Source: Croceibacterium sp.
Lineage (GTDB): Bacteria > Pseudomonadota > Alphaproteobacteria > Sphingomonadales > Sphingomonadaceae
Length of the DNA stretch: 49,540 nucleotides
Direction of reading: 5' to 3'
Assembly: GCA_025450635.1 (NCBI GenBank)
Contig: JANWHA010000098.1
Location: 1-49,540 of the forward strand
Positions 18,871-26,606 of this stretch are shown in pieces (positions within the stretch are counted from its first letter, which is position 1; every line of letters begins with the position of its first letter). The notes under the pieces are model-generated. The model made no database searches. It was given only the letters and a program-made list of their open reading frames with translations, and was not told the origin of the DNA. Both the position numbers and the translations under genes were made by a program.

Positions 18871-20427
18871 TCAGTGTTTGTGAGTGGCGTACTCGATTCT
18901 GAGGTCGAGCAGCGTAGGTCCCTTCGCGGCGAAGCTCCATTCCAGGGCCTCGTCCAGTTGCCCGACGCTGTCGACCCGCTTCGCCTCAACGCCAAGCCCC
19001 TCCGCCAGCTTGACGAACTCCAGACCCGACAAGTCGCAGCCGGGCACCTCGTTCATGCCGAACTCGGCGGAAAAGCCGGTCAGCGCGGCGTAGGCGGCGT
19101 TGTTGAGGATCAGATAGCTGACGTTGGCCTTCTCGGCGGCAGCCGAGAACAAGCCCTGGATGGTGTACATGGCGGAGCCGTCGCCGAGGATGGCGACGAC
19201 CTTGTCCCGCTGCGCCATGGCGACGCCGACGGATGCGGGGAGGCCATAGCCGAGGCCGCCGCTGGCGCAGGTGTAGAAGCCGCCTTCTCGCGTGATCGGC
19301 AGCACGTCGTGTTCGGGACCGCGCGCGGTCGGCGCTTCCTCGACGATGACGGCATTCTCGGGCCGCAGCGCGGCGACGCGCTTGAGCACGTAAGCCGCGC
19401 TCATGGCCGCTTCCGGTTCGGCAAACGTGCGCCGCTTGCCGGTATAGGCACGCTTATTGGCGCGCTCGCACAGCAACGCGAGACCTTCGGCGACATTGCC
19501 GAGCACACCGCCTCCGCCGGGTAGGGCGGCGAGGTGTTGCGGGTCTTCGCTAAGGGCCATTAGCTTCGCGTGCTCCGGCCAATGCGGACCGCTGCCCTCT
19601 ACGTGCCAGGTGAACACCGGCGCCCCCGCGACGAGGATCGCATCGTATGGCGCGAGCAGCTTGCGCAAGTCGGCCCGCCACGCGGGGAGGAAGCCGGCGA
19701 AGTGCGGGTGGTCCTCGGGGAAGGTCTCGCGCGCGGCATAAGGCGCGGCCCACACCGCGCAGCCGGTCTTTTCGGCCAGGCGGATCGCCTCGTCCCAGCC
19801 GCCCGAATTGGCGACACCGGTGCCGATGACCAGCGCCGGGCGGTCCGAGCCATCGAGCATCGCCGAAAGCCGCTCGATGCCGGTGGCCGAAGGCACCGTG
19901 CACAGCGTGAGGCGCGGCAGCGCCGGCATCTCGCACTCGCGGTCCCAGTCGTCCACCGGGATCGAGACGTAGCAAGGCCCCATCGGCGGCGTCAGCGCGG
20001 TGACGAAAGCGCGGATCAGCGCCAGCGGCACGTCCTCGGCGCGCGCGGGCTCGATCGAGTACTTGACGTAGGGCCGCGGGAATTCGGGCGCGCGCTCGTT
20101 GTACAGGAACGGGTCGAACGGCAGGATGCTGCGCGCCTGCTGGCCGGCGGTGACCACCAGCGGCGTGCAGTTGCGGAACGCGGTGAACAGGTTGCCGAGC
20201 GAGTGGCCGGTGCCGGCGGCGCTGTGCAGGTTGACCAGCGCCGGGTTGCCGCTGGCCCGCGCGAAGCCGTCGGCCATGGCGACCACGACGGCTTCATTGA
20301 GGCCCATCACGTAAGGGAACGGCATGGCCTTCAGCATCGGGATCTCGGTGCTGCCGGGATTGCCGAACAACCGGTCGACGCCGAAGTGCTCGAAAACCCT
20401 GAAGGCGGCTTCGCGGACGGTGGGCAC
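18871..20427 (-). CDS. mdlC: Benzoylformate decarboxylase-type ThDP enzyme
   Basis: Predicted 518-aa thiamine diphosphate-dependent enzyme. It matches Pseudomonas benzoylformate decarboxylase (528 aa) along its length as I recall it. Ser26 (FGNPGSTE), Glu45 (LNEA), His68 (NLHSAAGTG) and His275 (GAPVFTWH) align with that enzyme's Ser26, Glu47, His70 and His281. The ThDP motif runs from GDGS (416-419) to NN (443-444). It would decarboxylate an aryl 2-keto acid to the aldehyde. Start GTG 20427 shares one base with the stop of the MFS gene upstream, so the two are coupled. No mandelate racemase or FMN mandelate dehydrogenase is nearby, so the natural 2-keto acid may not be benzoylformate. Confidence 0.85.
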   Translation of the reverse strand: MPTVREAAFRVFEHFGVDRLFGNPGSTEIPMLKAMPFPYVMGLNEAVVVAMADGFARASGNPALVNLHSAAGTGHSLGNLFTAFRNCTPLVVTAGQQARSILPFDPFLYNERAPEFPRPYVKYSIEPARAEDVPLALIRAFVTALTPPMGPCYVSIPVDDWDRECEMPALPRLTLCTVPSATGIERLSAMLDGSDRPALVIGTGVANSGGWDEAIRLAEKTGCAVWAAPYAARETFPEDHPHFAGFLPAWRADLRKLLAPYDAILVAGAPVFTWHVEGSGPHWPEHAKLMALSEDPQHLAALPGGGGVLGNVAEGLALLCERANKRAYTGKRRTFAEPEAAMSAAYVLKRVAALRPENAVIVEEAPTARGPEHDVLPITREGGFYTCASGGLGYGLPASVGVAMAQRDKVVAILGDGSAMYTIQGLFSAAAEKANVSYLILNNAAYAALTGFSAEFGMNEVPGCDLSGLEFVKLAEGLGVEAKRVDSVGQLDEALEWSFAAKGPTLLDLRIEYATHKH

Positions 20428-22055
20428 TAGACCGGTTCCCCTCCGGCGCGCGCGCGTTCGAGCACGGTCGCCTCGTCGCGGTTCACGCGGAACAGCACGG
20501 TGAACAGGCACACCAGCACCACCGGCCAGACCACGTTGATCGAGATGATCGCGGTGCCGAGATCGCCGTGCAGCCGGTCGCTGACGATGCCGACGAAGTA
20601 CGGGCCCATGCCGAGGCCGAGCAGCGTCTGGATGATGATGAAGATCGAGCTGGTCACCCCGCGCATGCGCGGCAGCACCAGGTCGTAGACCAGCGAATAG
20701 AGCGGCGGCAGCCACATCGTCAGGATCAGGCTGTAGGCGGTGAAGCGCAGGTAGAAGCTCGCCGGGTCGGGCGCGTGATAGGTCCAGATGCCGAAGATCG
20801 GCGAGACGCCGAGCGAGAAGATCGTCAGCCACACGCGGCCGCGGGCCCCCACCCGTGCGGTCAGCCAGTCCGACAGCGGCCCCGCGACGACCGGGCCGAT
20901 GATGCCGAGCCCTGCGGCGAGCAGGCCGAACTGCAGCCCGGTCGCGGCAATCGAGAGGCCGTAGGCGCGGTGGAGGAACGAGGGCGTGAATCCCATCACC
21001 GCGTAGTTTATCGAAGTCTGCAGCCCGGCGACGACGGTCAGCAGGATGATCGAAGGCGACAGCACCAGGTTGTAGGTTGGCCGGTCGGTCAGCCGCAGCG
21101 ACTGGAACATGTTGAGGATCACGAACAGCCCGAAGCCGACGACGAACCACTGCATCACGTGAGGGTCGATGTGCAGGCCCATCACGTCGGTCGGCGGGCG
21201 TGGCGAAAAGCGCTGGGTGATGCTCGTCATGGCGCGGCAGAACAGGACGATCACCAGCAGGCCCACCAGGTTGACCGTCCACTGCCGGGCGCCGGCCTTG
21301 CGGCTCCACAGCGACAGCCAGTTGATTCCCGGAGTGACCGAGGCGAGCACCGCTCCGCTGGCCTTGAACGGATGCGGGTCCGGCGGCGAGACGATGCCGT
21401 CAACCTCGCCGCGCACCGGCTCGCGCAGGCGGGAGATCAGCCAGGCGAGCAGCAGCCCGGGCAGGGAGGCTACGAGGAAGGCGAATTGCCAGCCCGAGAA
21501 GCCTCCGGGATGGTTCGGAAAACGCCCGTCCCACCACTGGGCAACCACGCCGCCCAGCGCCATCGAGAAGCCGAGGCCGAGCGAGGTGGTGATGCCCATC
21601 GCCGCCATCGCAGTGCCCCGCCGCGAGCGCGGGAAGGTGTCGAAGATGATCGAGTTGGCCGAAGGCTGTGCGGAAGCTTCGCCGATGCCGACGCCAAGGC
21701 GCGAGAAGGCGAGCAGCGCGAATCCGCCGGCAAACGCGGACAAGCCGCAGAACAGCGACCACGCGAAGATGGAAATCGACAGCAGCCGAGTGCGGATCCA
21801 GCCATCGACCAGCCGGCCGAGCGGGAGCGAGAACAGCGCGTAAAACAGCGAGAACAGCGTGCCGTAGAGCAGCCCGAGCTCGGAATCCCCGAGGTGCAGG
21901 TCAGCGCGGATGTTGGGCGCGAGGATCGACAGAATCTGCCGGTCGAGCAGGCTGAGGCCCTGCGCCGTGGAGACCAGCGTCAGCGCGTACCACCCGGCGC
22001 GGGAAACGCGGGTCGTCGGGGCGGGCGCGTCCTCCGGGACTGCGGTGGTGGCCAT
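20427..22055 (-). CDS. MFS transporter
   Basis: Predicted 542-aa major facilitator with twelve likely membrane helices. The loop after helix 2 reads GRLVDGWIRTRLL, the MFS signature. The first helix carries GLSLLDRQILSILAP, as in Spinster-like and aromatic-acid transporters of sphingomonads. It is somewhat long, with extended loops near residues 230-300. The start is ATG 22055, preceded by GGGGAGAGGAA. It is translated directly before the benzoylformate decarboxylase-type gene, so uptake of that pathway's substrate is the simplest guess. It is separated from the qorB-like gene by a large inverted repeat. Confidence 0.88.
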   Translation of the reverse strand: MATTAVPEDAPAPTTRVSRAGWYALTLVSTAQGLSLLDRQILSILAPNIRADLHLGDSELGLLYGTLFSLFYALFSLPLGRLVDGWIRTRLLSISIFAWSLFCGLSAFAGGFALLAFSRLGVGIGEASAQPSANSIIFDTFPRSRRGTAMAAMGITTSLGLGFSMALGGVVAQWWDGRFPNHPGGFSGWQFAFLVASLPGLLLAWLISRLREPVRGEVDGIVSPPDPHPFKASGAVLASVTPGINWLSLWSRKAGARQWTVNLVGLLVIVLFCRAMTSITQRFSPRPPTDVMGLHIDPHVMQWFVVGFGLFVILNMFQSLRLTDRPTYNLVLSPSIILLTVVAGLQTSINYAVMGFTPSFLHRAYGLSIAATGLQFGLLAAGLGIIGPVVAGPLSDWLTARVGARGRVWLTIFSLGVSPIFGIWTYHAPDPASFYLRFTAYSLILTMWLPPLYSLVYDLVLPRMRGVTSSIFIIIQTLLGLGMGPYFVGIVSDRLHGDLGTAIISINVVWPVVLVCLFTVLFRVNRDEATVLERARAGGEPV

Positions 22056-22075
22056 CGTCGTTCCTCTCCCCACTC

Positions 22076-22210
22076 AAATCCTCCCCGGAACGGGGAGCGG
22101 GACCACCCGAAGGGTGGTGGAGGGGGCCCGCCACCGGCGCGGCGCTGGAGGAGAGCCCCCTCCGTCAGCCGCCCGCGGCGGCCGCCAACTCCCCGTCCCG
22201 GGGAGGATTT
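22076..22210. repeat. Intergenic inverted-repeat element
   Basis: A 135-base element with terminal arms 22076-22097 and 22189-22210, which pair over 22 bases with one mismatch. Inside lie a hairpin around ACCACCCGAAGGGTGGT and a pair GGAGGGGGC/GCCCCCTCC, so the whole element can fold into a long branched stem. It fills the gap between the QorB-like and MFS genes. Similar CTCCCC-rich elements are scattered between genes in sphingomonads (general knowledge). It may affect mRNA stability in this operon. Confidence 0.7.
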
Positions 22211-22213
22211 AGT

Positions 22214-23068
22214 TCACCCCAGCGCCTGCCGGATCGTTTCGCCGATCGGCGTGGTCGGACGTCCGCTGAGCGCGCTTAATTGGCGTTGGTCGTTGTACAG
22301 CTGGCCTTCGCCGGCGAGATAGCTGGTGCTCGCGAGCAGCGCCGCGACCGGCGGCGGCAAGCCGGCGCCCTCGAGCGTCGTGGCGTATTCGGCTTCGCTC
22401 TGGTTGACGTATTTGACGTCCTTGCCCGAGTGCTTACTCAGCTCGCGGGCGAAATCGTCCATCGTCCAGCTGTGGTCGCCGGCGAGCTCGTAGATGTCGC
22501 CGCCCTTGCCGCTCACCAACGCCGCGGCGAGGCCGGCGGCGAGGTCGGCGCGGCTGGCGGTCGAGAAGCGCCCCTGGCCCGAAGCGCCGTAGACCGCGCC
22601 GGCCTCGATCGCCGGGGCGAGCCCGCCGACGTAGTTGTCGGAATACCACGGCATCCGCAGCACGTCGTGGTTGAGCCCGCTGTTCTCGAGCAGCTCCTCG
22701 GTTTCCTTGTGCTCGGGGGCGAGCGCGAGCTTCGAATTGCGCGCGTTGAGGATCGAGGTGTAGGCAAGATATTTCGCGCCGGCCTTCTTGGCCGCCTCGA
22801 TCACGTTGCCGTGCTGCCGCCCGCGCTGGCCGACGGCATTGCCGCTGATCAGCAGCACGCGGTCGACCCCCTCGAGCGCCGCTTCCAGGCTCGCTGGGTC
22901 GTCGTAATCGGCCTGGCGTACCTGCACGCCCTTCATCGCGTAATCGGCGAGAACCGCGGGGTCGCGCGCCAGCGCCACGATCTCGCCGGGCGCGGCCTTC
23001 TGCAGCATCTCGTCGAGCACCAGCCGCCCGAGCTTCCCGGTCGCGCCGGTCACCGCGTAGGTCGTCAT
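22214..23068 (-). CDS. qorB: NAD(P)H:quinone oxidoreductase, QorB/NmrA-like
   Basis: Predicted 284-aa atypical SDR. The nucleotide motif TGATGKLGR is at residues 8-16. The continuation VRQADYDDPASLEAALEGV, GQRGRQHGNVIEAAKKAG and YTSILNA closely follows E. coli QorB (YtfG, 286 aa) as I recall it, through to ELAGDHSWTMDDFARELSKHSGK. QorB reduces quinones with NADPH. In this operon, between transporter and decarboxylase genes, it may protect against or reduce quinones from catechol-type intermediates, or act as an enoyl or keto reductase. Members of this family vary in substrate, so the exact reaction is uncertain. Confidence 0.75.
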   Translation of the reverse strand: MTTYAVTGATGKLGRLVLDEMLQKAAPGEIVALARDPAVLADYAMKGVQVRQADYDDPASLEAALEGVDRVLLISGNAVGQRGRQHGNVIEAAKKAGAKYLAYTSILNARNSKLALAPEHKETEELLENSGLNHDVLRMPWYSDNYVGGLAPAIEAGAVYGASGQGRFSTASRADLAAGLAAALVSGKGGDIYELAGDHSWTMDDFARELSKHSGKDVKYVNQSEAEYATTLEGAGLPPPVAALLASTSYLAGEGQLYNDQRQLSALSGRPTTPIGETIRQALG

Positions 23069-23093
23069 TGTCTCTCTCCCTCGGGATTCGCCG

Positions 23094-24149
23094 CTACAGC
23101 TTGAACCAGCGCTCGGCGTTTGTCTGGAAAAATTTCTTCTTCAGCGCGAACGGGATGTCGAGGTCGTCCATCCAGCACACCTCCTCGGGCACGTACTGGT
23201 AGGGATAGTCCATCGCGTACATCACGCGGTCCTCACCCATCACCTCGATCATCGTCTTGATCGCCGGACCGAACGGCAGGCCGCTGTTGGTCGCGAGCAC
23301 GTTGTTGCGCATGTAGTGGAACAGGTCGTGCTGCAGCGGCTTGAGGCGCGGGTACCGGCCGCTGCGCAAGCCCGCCTTGTGCATGTAGTCCAGCCGGTAG
23401 AGCATGTGCGGCAGCCCCTCGCAGCCGTGGCCGAGCATCAGCTGGAGGTTGGGGTAGCGGTCGAACACGCCCGTCGTCATCAGGCGCATCGCGTGATAGC
23501 TGACCTCGACCGCGAAGCCGAACACCGCTCCGTCGAGCCCGGCCCCGACCATGTCGCCGATCATGTCGTCGGGCAGCCCCTGCGGGTGGATGTAGAGCGG
23601 CAGGTCGAGTTCGGAGCAGGCGCGCAGGATCGGGTCGAACTGCGGCTCGTCGAGATAGTGGCCGTGGGTGTGGCTGTTGACCTGCACCCCGTGAAAGCCG
23701 AGCTCTTCCTTCGACCGGCGCAATTCCTCGGCCGACCATTCGGGATCGATCGGGGCGACCGCCGCCATGCCGTAGAAGCGATCAGGGTAGCGCTCGCACG
23801 CGTCCTTCAGCTTGTCGTTGCCGTTGCGGGCGATGCGCTTGGCTTCCTCGGCGTCGAACAGCGACTGGGTGCCCGGGCTGGTCATCGCCAGCACCGCCTT
23901 GTCGATGCCGCTCTCGTCCATCGAAGCGATGCGCTGCGGCCCGGCTTCCACCAGGCGGTCGCGGATGAAGGTGGTGCGCTCGCTGGGGCTGGTGCCGTAG
24001 AAACCCCACAGGCTGACGGTGCCCTTGTCGGCACGGCCTTCCCTGACCAGGCGCATGATTGCGTCGAGCTGCTCCTGGGTGGCCCAGGCTTCTTCGGTCG
24101 CGATGCGCAGATAGCCGCGGTCGCCGCCGGTCTTGAGTTCGTGTGCCAT
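23094..24149 (-). CDS. Amidohydrolase-family aryl decarboxylase, LigW-like
   Basis: Predicted 351-aa TIM-barrel protein. The probable metal and catalytic residues are Glu19 (ATEEAW), Arg58 (SPSER), His188 (YIHPQG), His241 (LGHGCE), Asp314 and Tyr317 (AMDYPYQY). These positions coincide with those I recall for LigW, the Mn-dependent 5-carboxyvanillate decarboxylase of Sphingobium SYK-6, and SLWGFYGTSPSERTTFIRDRL also resembles it. The expected reaction is non-oxidative removal of a ring carboxylate. It starts two bases after the stop of the aldehyde dehydrogenase gene. An aldehyde dehydrogenase would supply such a ring carboxylate. Other activities of this superfamily (gamma-resorcylate decarboxylase, hydrolases) are possible. 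Confidence 0.85.
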   Translation of the reverse strand: MAHELKTGGDRGYLRIATEEAWATQEQLDAIMRLVREGRADKGTVSLWGFYGTSPSERTTFIRDRLVEAGPQRIASMDESGIDKAVLAMTSPGTQSLFDAEEAKRIARNGNDKLKDACERYPDRFYGMAAVAPIDPEWSAEELRRSKEELGFHGVQVNSHTHGHYLDEPQFDPILRACSELDLPLYIHPQGLPDDMIGDMVGAGLDGAVFGFAVEVSYHAMRLMTTGVFDRYPNLQLMLGHGCEGLPHMLYRLDYMHKAGLRSGRYPRLKPLQHDLFHYMRNNVLATNSGLPFGPAIKTMIEVMGEDRVMYAMDYPYQYVPEEVCWMDDLDIPFALKKKFFQTNAERWFKL

Positions 24150-24151
24150 CG

Positions 24152-25582
24152 TTATCCTTCGTGAACTGTCTTGGTGATCATGCACGCGAGCACGCCTTCG
24201 GGGCCGTCCTCGGCGCCGTGGCCCGACCACTTGACCCCGCCGAACGGGGCGTCGGCGGCGGCGATCATGTGGCTGTTGATGCCGACCATGCCCGTCTCGA
24301 TCGCGTCGGCGAGGCGGCGCTGGCGCTTGGCGTCGTTGGTCCAGGCATAGCCGGCGAGCCCGTATTCGAGGCGATTGGCCTCGGCGATCATCTCGTCCTC
24401 GCCCTTGTAGGGGTTGATGAGGGCCACAGGGCCGAACGGCTCCTCGTGCATGATATCGGCTTCGAGCGGCACTTCGCTGAGCACGGTCGGCTGGAAGAAG
24501 AAGCCCTGGTTGCCGATGCGGCTGCCGCCGGCGCCCAGCGTCGCGCCTTTGTCCTTCGCGTTGCCGATCAGCCGATCCATCGCCTCGGGCCGGCGCTTGT
24601 TGGCCATCGGACCCATCTGGGTGCCTTCGACGAGGCCGTCGCCGACCTTCACCTTCTGCGCGCGCTCGGCGAAACCGTCGCGGAAGCGCGCGAACACGTC
24701 TTCCTGGACGATGAAGCGCGTCGGGCTCACGCACACCTGCCCGGCGTTGCGGTATTTCCCGGCCACCGCGACATCGAGCACGTGGTCGACATCGACGTCG
24801 TCGAACACCAGCACCGGGCCGTGACCGCCGAGCTCCATCGTCGTGCGCAGCATGTTGTCGGCGGCGAGTTTCGCCAGGTGCTTGCCGACCACCGTGCTGC
24901 CGGTGAAGCTGAGCTTGCGGATCACCGGCGAGCCCAGCAGGTGGCGGCTGACCTCGTCGGGTACGCCGAACACCGCCTGCGCAACCTGCTTGGGCAGACC
25001 GGCGTCGAGCAACGCCTGCAAGATGCCGAGCGCGCTGGCCGGGGTTTCCTCGGCGCTCTTGAGGATCACCGAGCACCCCGCGGCACTGGGCGCGCCGAGC
25101 TTGCGCCCCGGATTGCCGAGCGGGAAGTTCCACGGCGCGAACGCGGCGACCGGGCCGACCGGCTCGTGCCGCACCGTCGAGCGCTGCCCGGCCGGGCGGA
25201 CCAGCTCGCGGCCGTAAAGGCGGAAGACCTCGCCGGCGTAGAAGTTGAACAGGCCGACCACCATCATCACTTCGATGCGGGTTTCGTCGAGCGGCTTGCC
25301 TTCCTCCATCGTGGCGACGCGGGCGAGGTCTTCCTGCCGCTCGAGCAGCAGCCGCGCGGCGCCCTGCAGCACCGCCGCGCGCTCCTGCGGGGTCGACTTG
25401 CGCCAGATGCGGAAGCCCTCGGCGGCGACTTCGAGCGCGCGATCGAGATCGCCCGCTTCGGCCAGCGGCAGCGCGCCGATCGCTTCGCCGGTGGCGGGGT
25501 TGACGACGTCGAACGTCCGCCGGCCGCCGCCGGAGACGCGCTCGCCGTCGATGATCATGTGGAGGGAGGGGTAGCTTGTCAT
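24152..25582 (-). CDS. NAD(P)-dependent aldehyde dehydrogenase
   Basis: Predicted 476-aa aldehyde dehydrogenase of normal length. It shows PWNFPL (catalytic Asn), FTGSTVVGK, the Glu motif MELGGHGP, the nucleophile Cys in GQVCVSPTR and the late EEPFGPV motif. It oxidises an aldehyde to the acid. The group includes succinate-semialdehyde and vanillin-type dehydrogenases. The gene is directly upstream of the LigW-like decarboxylase (two-base gap), so aryl aldehyde to aryl carboxylate followed by decarboxylation is a coherent pair. It could also take the aldehyde produced by the benzoylformate decarboxylase-type enzyme. Confidence 0.93.
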   Translation of the reverse strand: MTSYPSLHMIIDGERVSGGGRRTFDVVNPATGEAIGALPLAEAGDLDRALEVAAEGFRIWRKSTPQERAAVLQGAARLLLERQEDLARVATMEEGKPLDETRIEVMMVVGLFNFYAGEVFRLYGRELVRPAGQRSTVRHEPVGPVAAFAPWNFPLGNPGRKLGAPSAAGCSVILKSAEETPASALGILQALLDAGLPKQVAQAVFGVPDEVSRHLLGSPVIRKLSFTGSTVVGKHLAKLAADNMLRTTMELGGHGPVLVFDDVDVDHVLDVAVAGKYRNAGQVCVSPTRFIVQEDVFARFRDGFAERAQKVKVGDGLVEGTQMGPMANKRRPEAMDRLIGNAKDKGATLGAGGSRIGNQGFFFQPTVLSEVPLEADIMHEEPFGPVALINPYKGEDEMIAEANRLEYGLAGYAWTNDAKRQRRLADAIETGMVGINSHMIAAADAPFGGVKWSGHGAEDGPEGVLACMITKTVHEG

Positions 25583-25621
25583 TCGTGTCTCGCCATCGTT
25601 GGAGGAAGCGCGAACCCCCTA

Positions 25622-25737
25622 GTCCGTCCGCCCTGAGCTTGTCGAAGGGCAGTCTTTCCTTTGAGCGGGGCGCCGGAAGAAAAAGCGGTCGTAGGCCTTT
25701 GGCCAGCTTCGCTTCCGACAAGCTCAGGACGGACGGG
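25622..25737. repeat. Paired REP-like repeats, CCTGAGCTTGTCG core
   Basis: Two inverted copies share the core CCTGAGCTTGTCG: one at 25622-25650 on the plus strand and the complementary copy at 25714-25737. Both are flanked by repeated CCGTCCG. Together they fill most of the gap between the ALDH start and the SnoaL-fold gene. The core is a widespread intergenic repeat in proteobacteria, including sphingomonads. It can form a hairpin in the transcript and might separate expression of the flanking genes. Confidence 0.75.
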
Positions 25738-25758
25738 GATTGGGGGCAGCGTCTAGGA

Positions 25759-26538
25759 CTAGCCCGTCACCGCCGCCGCGGCTTCGGCTTTCTTGCGCGC
25801 CGCGCGCGCCTCGTCGCGCTTCTGGTCCCCTTCCCAGCGCTCGGCGACCATTTCCTCGCCGGTGATCGGGTGCTTCATGTGGAACGGCAGCAGCTTGTGG
25901 GTCGGCCACAGCCAGTGGTCCTCGATCAGCTCGTCGGGGCCGGCCGGATCGTCGGGATAGGTCGTGCGGATGAACGGGGTGTACTCGGGATCGGTGAAGG
26001 CCCAGCCCTTGTCGAAATCGGCGTGCCAGTGCGGGAAGTAGTTGAGCACGTGGATGCGCCACTTGCCGTCGGCGCCCTTCTTGTAGGTGTTCTCGTACAG
26101 GCCGCCTTCCCACCACTGGCGCATGCCGAGCCCGGCGGCCTCGTCGGTGTAGTCCTTGTGCCGCCCGGCCTGCATCGTCGAGCGGGCGCGCATCTTCGCC
26201 GTCACCCCGTCGGGCTCGATGTCGACGATGTCCTGCAGCTGCGGATGGTCGAGCAGGAAGCCGTCGATCGGTCCGTTGTTGTCGTGGGTGAAGCGCTTGC
26301 GGAAGCGCTCGCAATAGAGCCGCCGGGCGCCTTCCTTGCCCTTCCACACGCCGCCGAAGAAGCGCACCTCGCAATCGTCGGTGAACAGCTCGATCACCTG
26401 GTCGTACATGCACTTGTCGATCAGGTAGCCGTAGAGGAACTGCAGCTTGCGCACGTCGAGCTCGTCCTCGCGCCGCTGCAGGCGCTTCTCCATCGCCTCG
26501 AGCTTCGCCTCGAGCGCGGCGAGTTTTTCTTCGGACAT
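25759..26538 (-). CDS. SnoaL/NTF2-fold protein, long form
   Basis: Predicted 259-aa soluble protein. Residues 1-30 form a charged coiled coil (MSEEKLAALEAKLEAMEKRL). An NTF2/SnoaL-like domain follows (YGYLIDKCMYDQVIELFTDD, then WKGKEGARR). Asp41 and His98 occupy the places of the acid/base pair used by SnoaL-fold enzymes such as LinA and scytalone dehydratase. The C-terminal tail is Lys/Ala-rich. Start ATG 26538 has AGGAGAG upstream; an earlier in-frame ATG at 26568 lacks one. The ribosome site lies inside a potential hairpin. Possible roles are dehydratase, isomerase or a lyase of the diarylpropane type; none can be proven here. Confidence 0.78.
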   Translation of the reverse strand: MSEEKLAALEAKLEAMEKRLQRREDELDVRKLQFLYGYLIDKCMYDQVIELFTDDCEVRFFGGVWKGKEGARRLYCERFRKRFTHDNNGPIDGFLLDHPQLQDIVDIEPDGVTAKMRARSTMQAGRHKDYTDEAAGLGMRQWWEGGLYENTYKKGADGKWRIHVLNYFPHWHADFDKGWAFTDPEYTPFIRTTYPDDPAGPDELIEDHWLWPTHKLLPFHMKHPITGEEMVAERWEGDQKRDEARAARKKAEAAAAVTG

Positions 26539-26542
26539 CCCG

Positions 26543-26583
26543 ACTCTCCTAAATTGTATGCGTTGCAAACGATTTGGGAGAGT
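26543..26583 (-). promoter_or_regulatory. Hairpin that would mask the ribosome site of the SnoaL-fold gene
   Basis: The arms at 26543-26554 and 26572-26583 are complementary over 11 of 12 bases, with a 17-base loop. On the minus-strand transcript the second arm contains AGGAGAGU, the Shine-Dalgarno sequence of the gene starting at 26538, and ends five bases before the start codon. Pairing would hide the ribosome site. The loop contains an imperfect dyad (CGTTTGCAACG on the minus strand), so a DNA operator is an alternative reading. Confidence 0.5.
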
Positions 26584-26606
26584 TAGCGAGTCGCGTCAAC
26601 CGGCGA

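Noticed and set aside
20428-21309. Extension of the benzoylformate decarboxylase frame through the MFS gene
   Set aside because: The conserved enzyme begins at GTG 20427 with Ser26 at the expected position; the extension is a shadow of the MFS gene.
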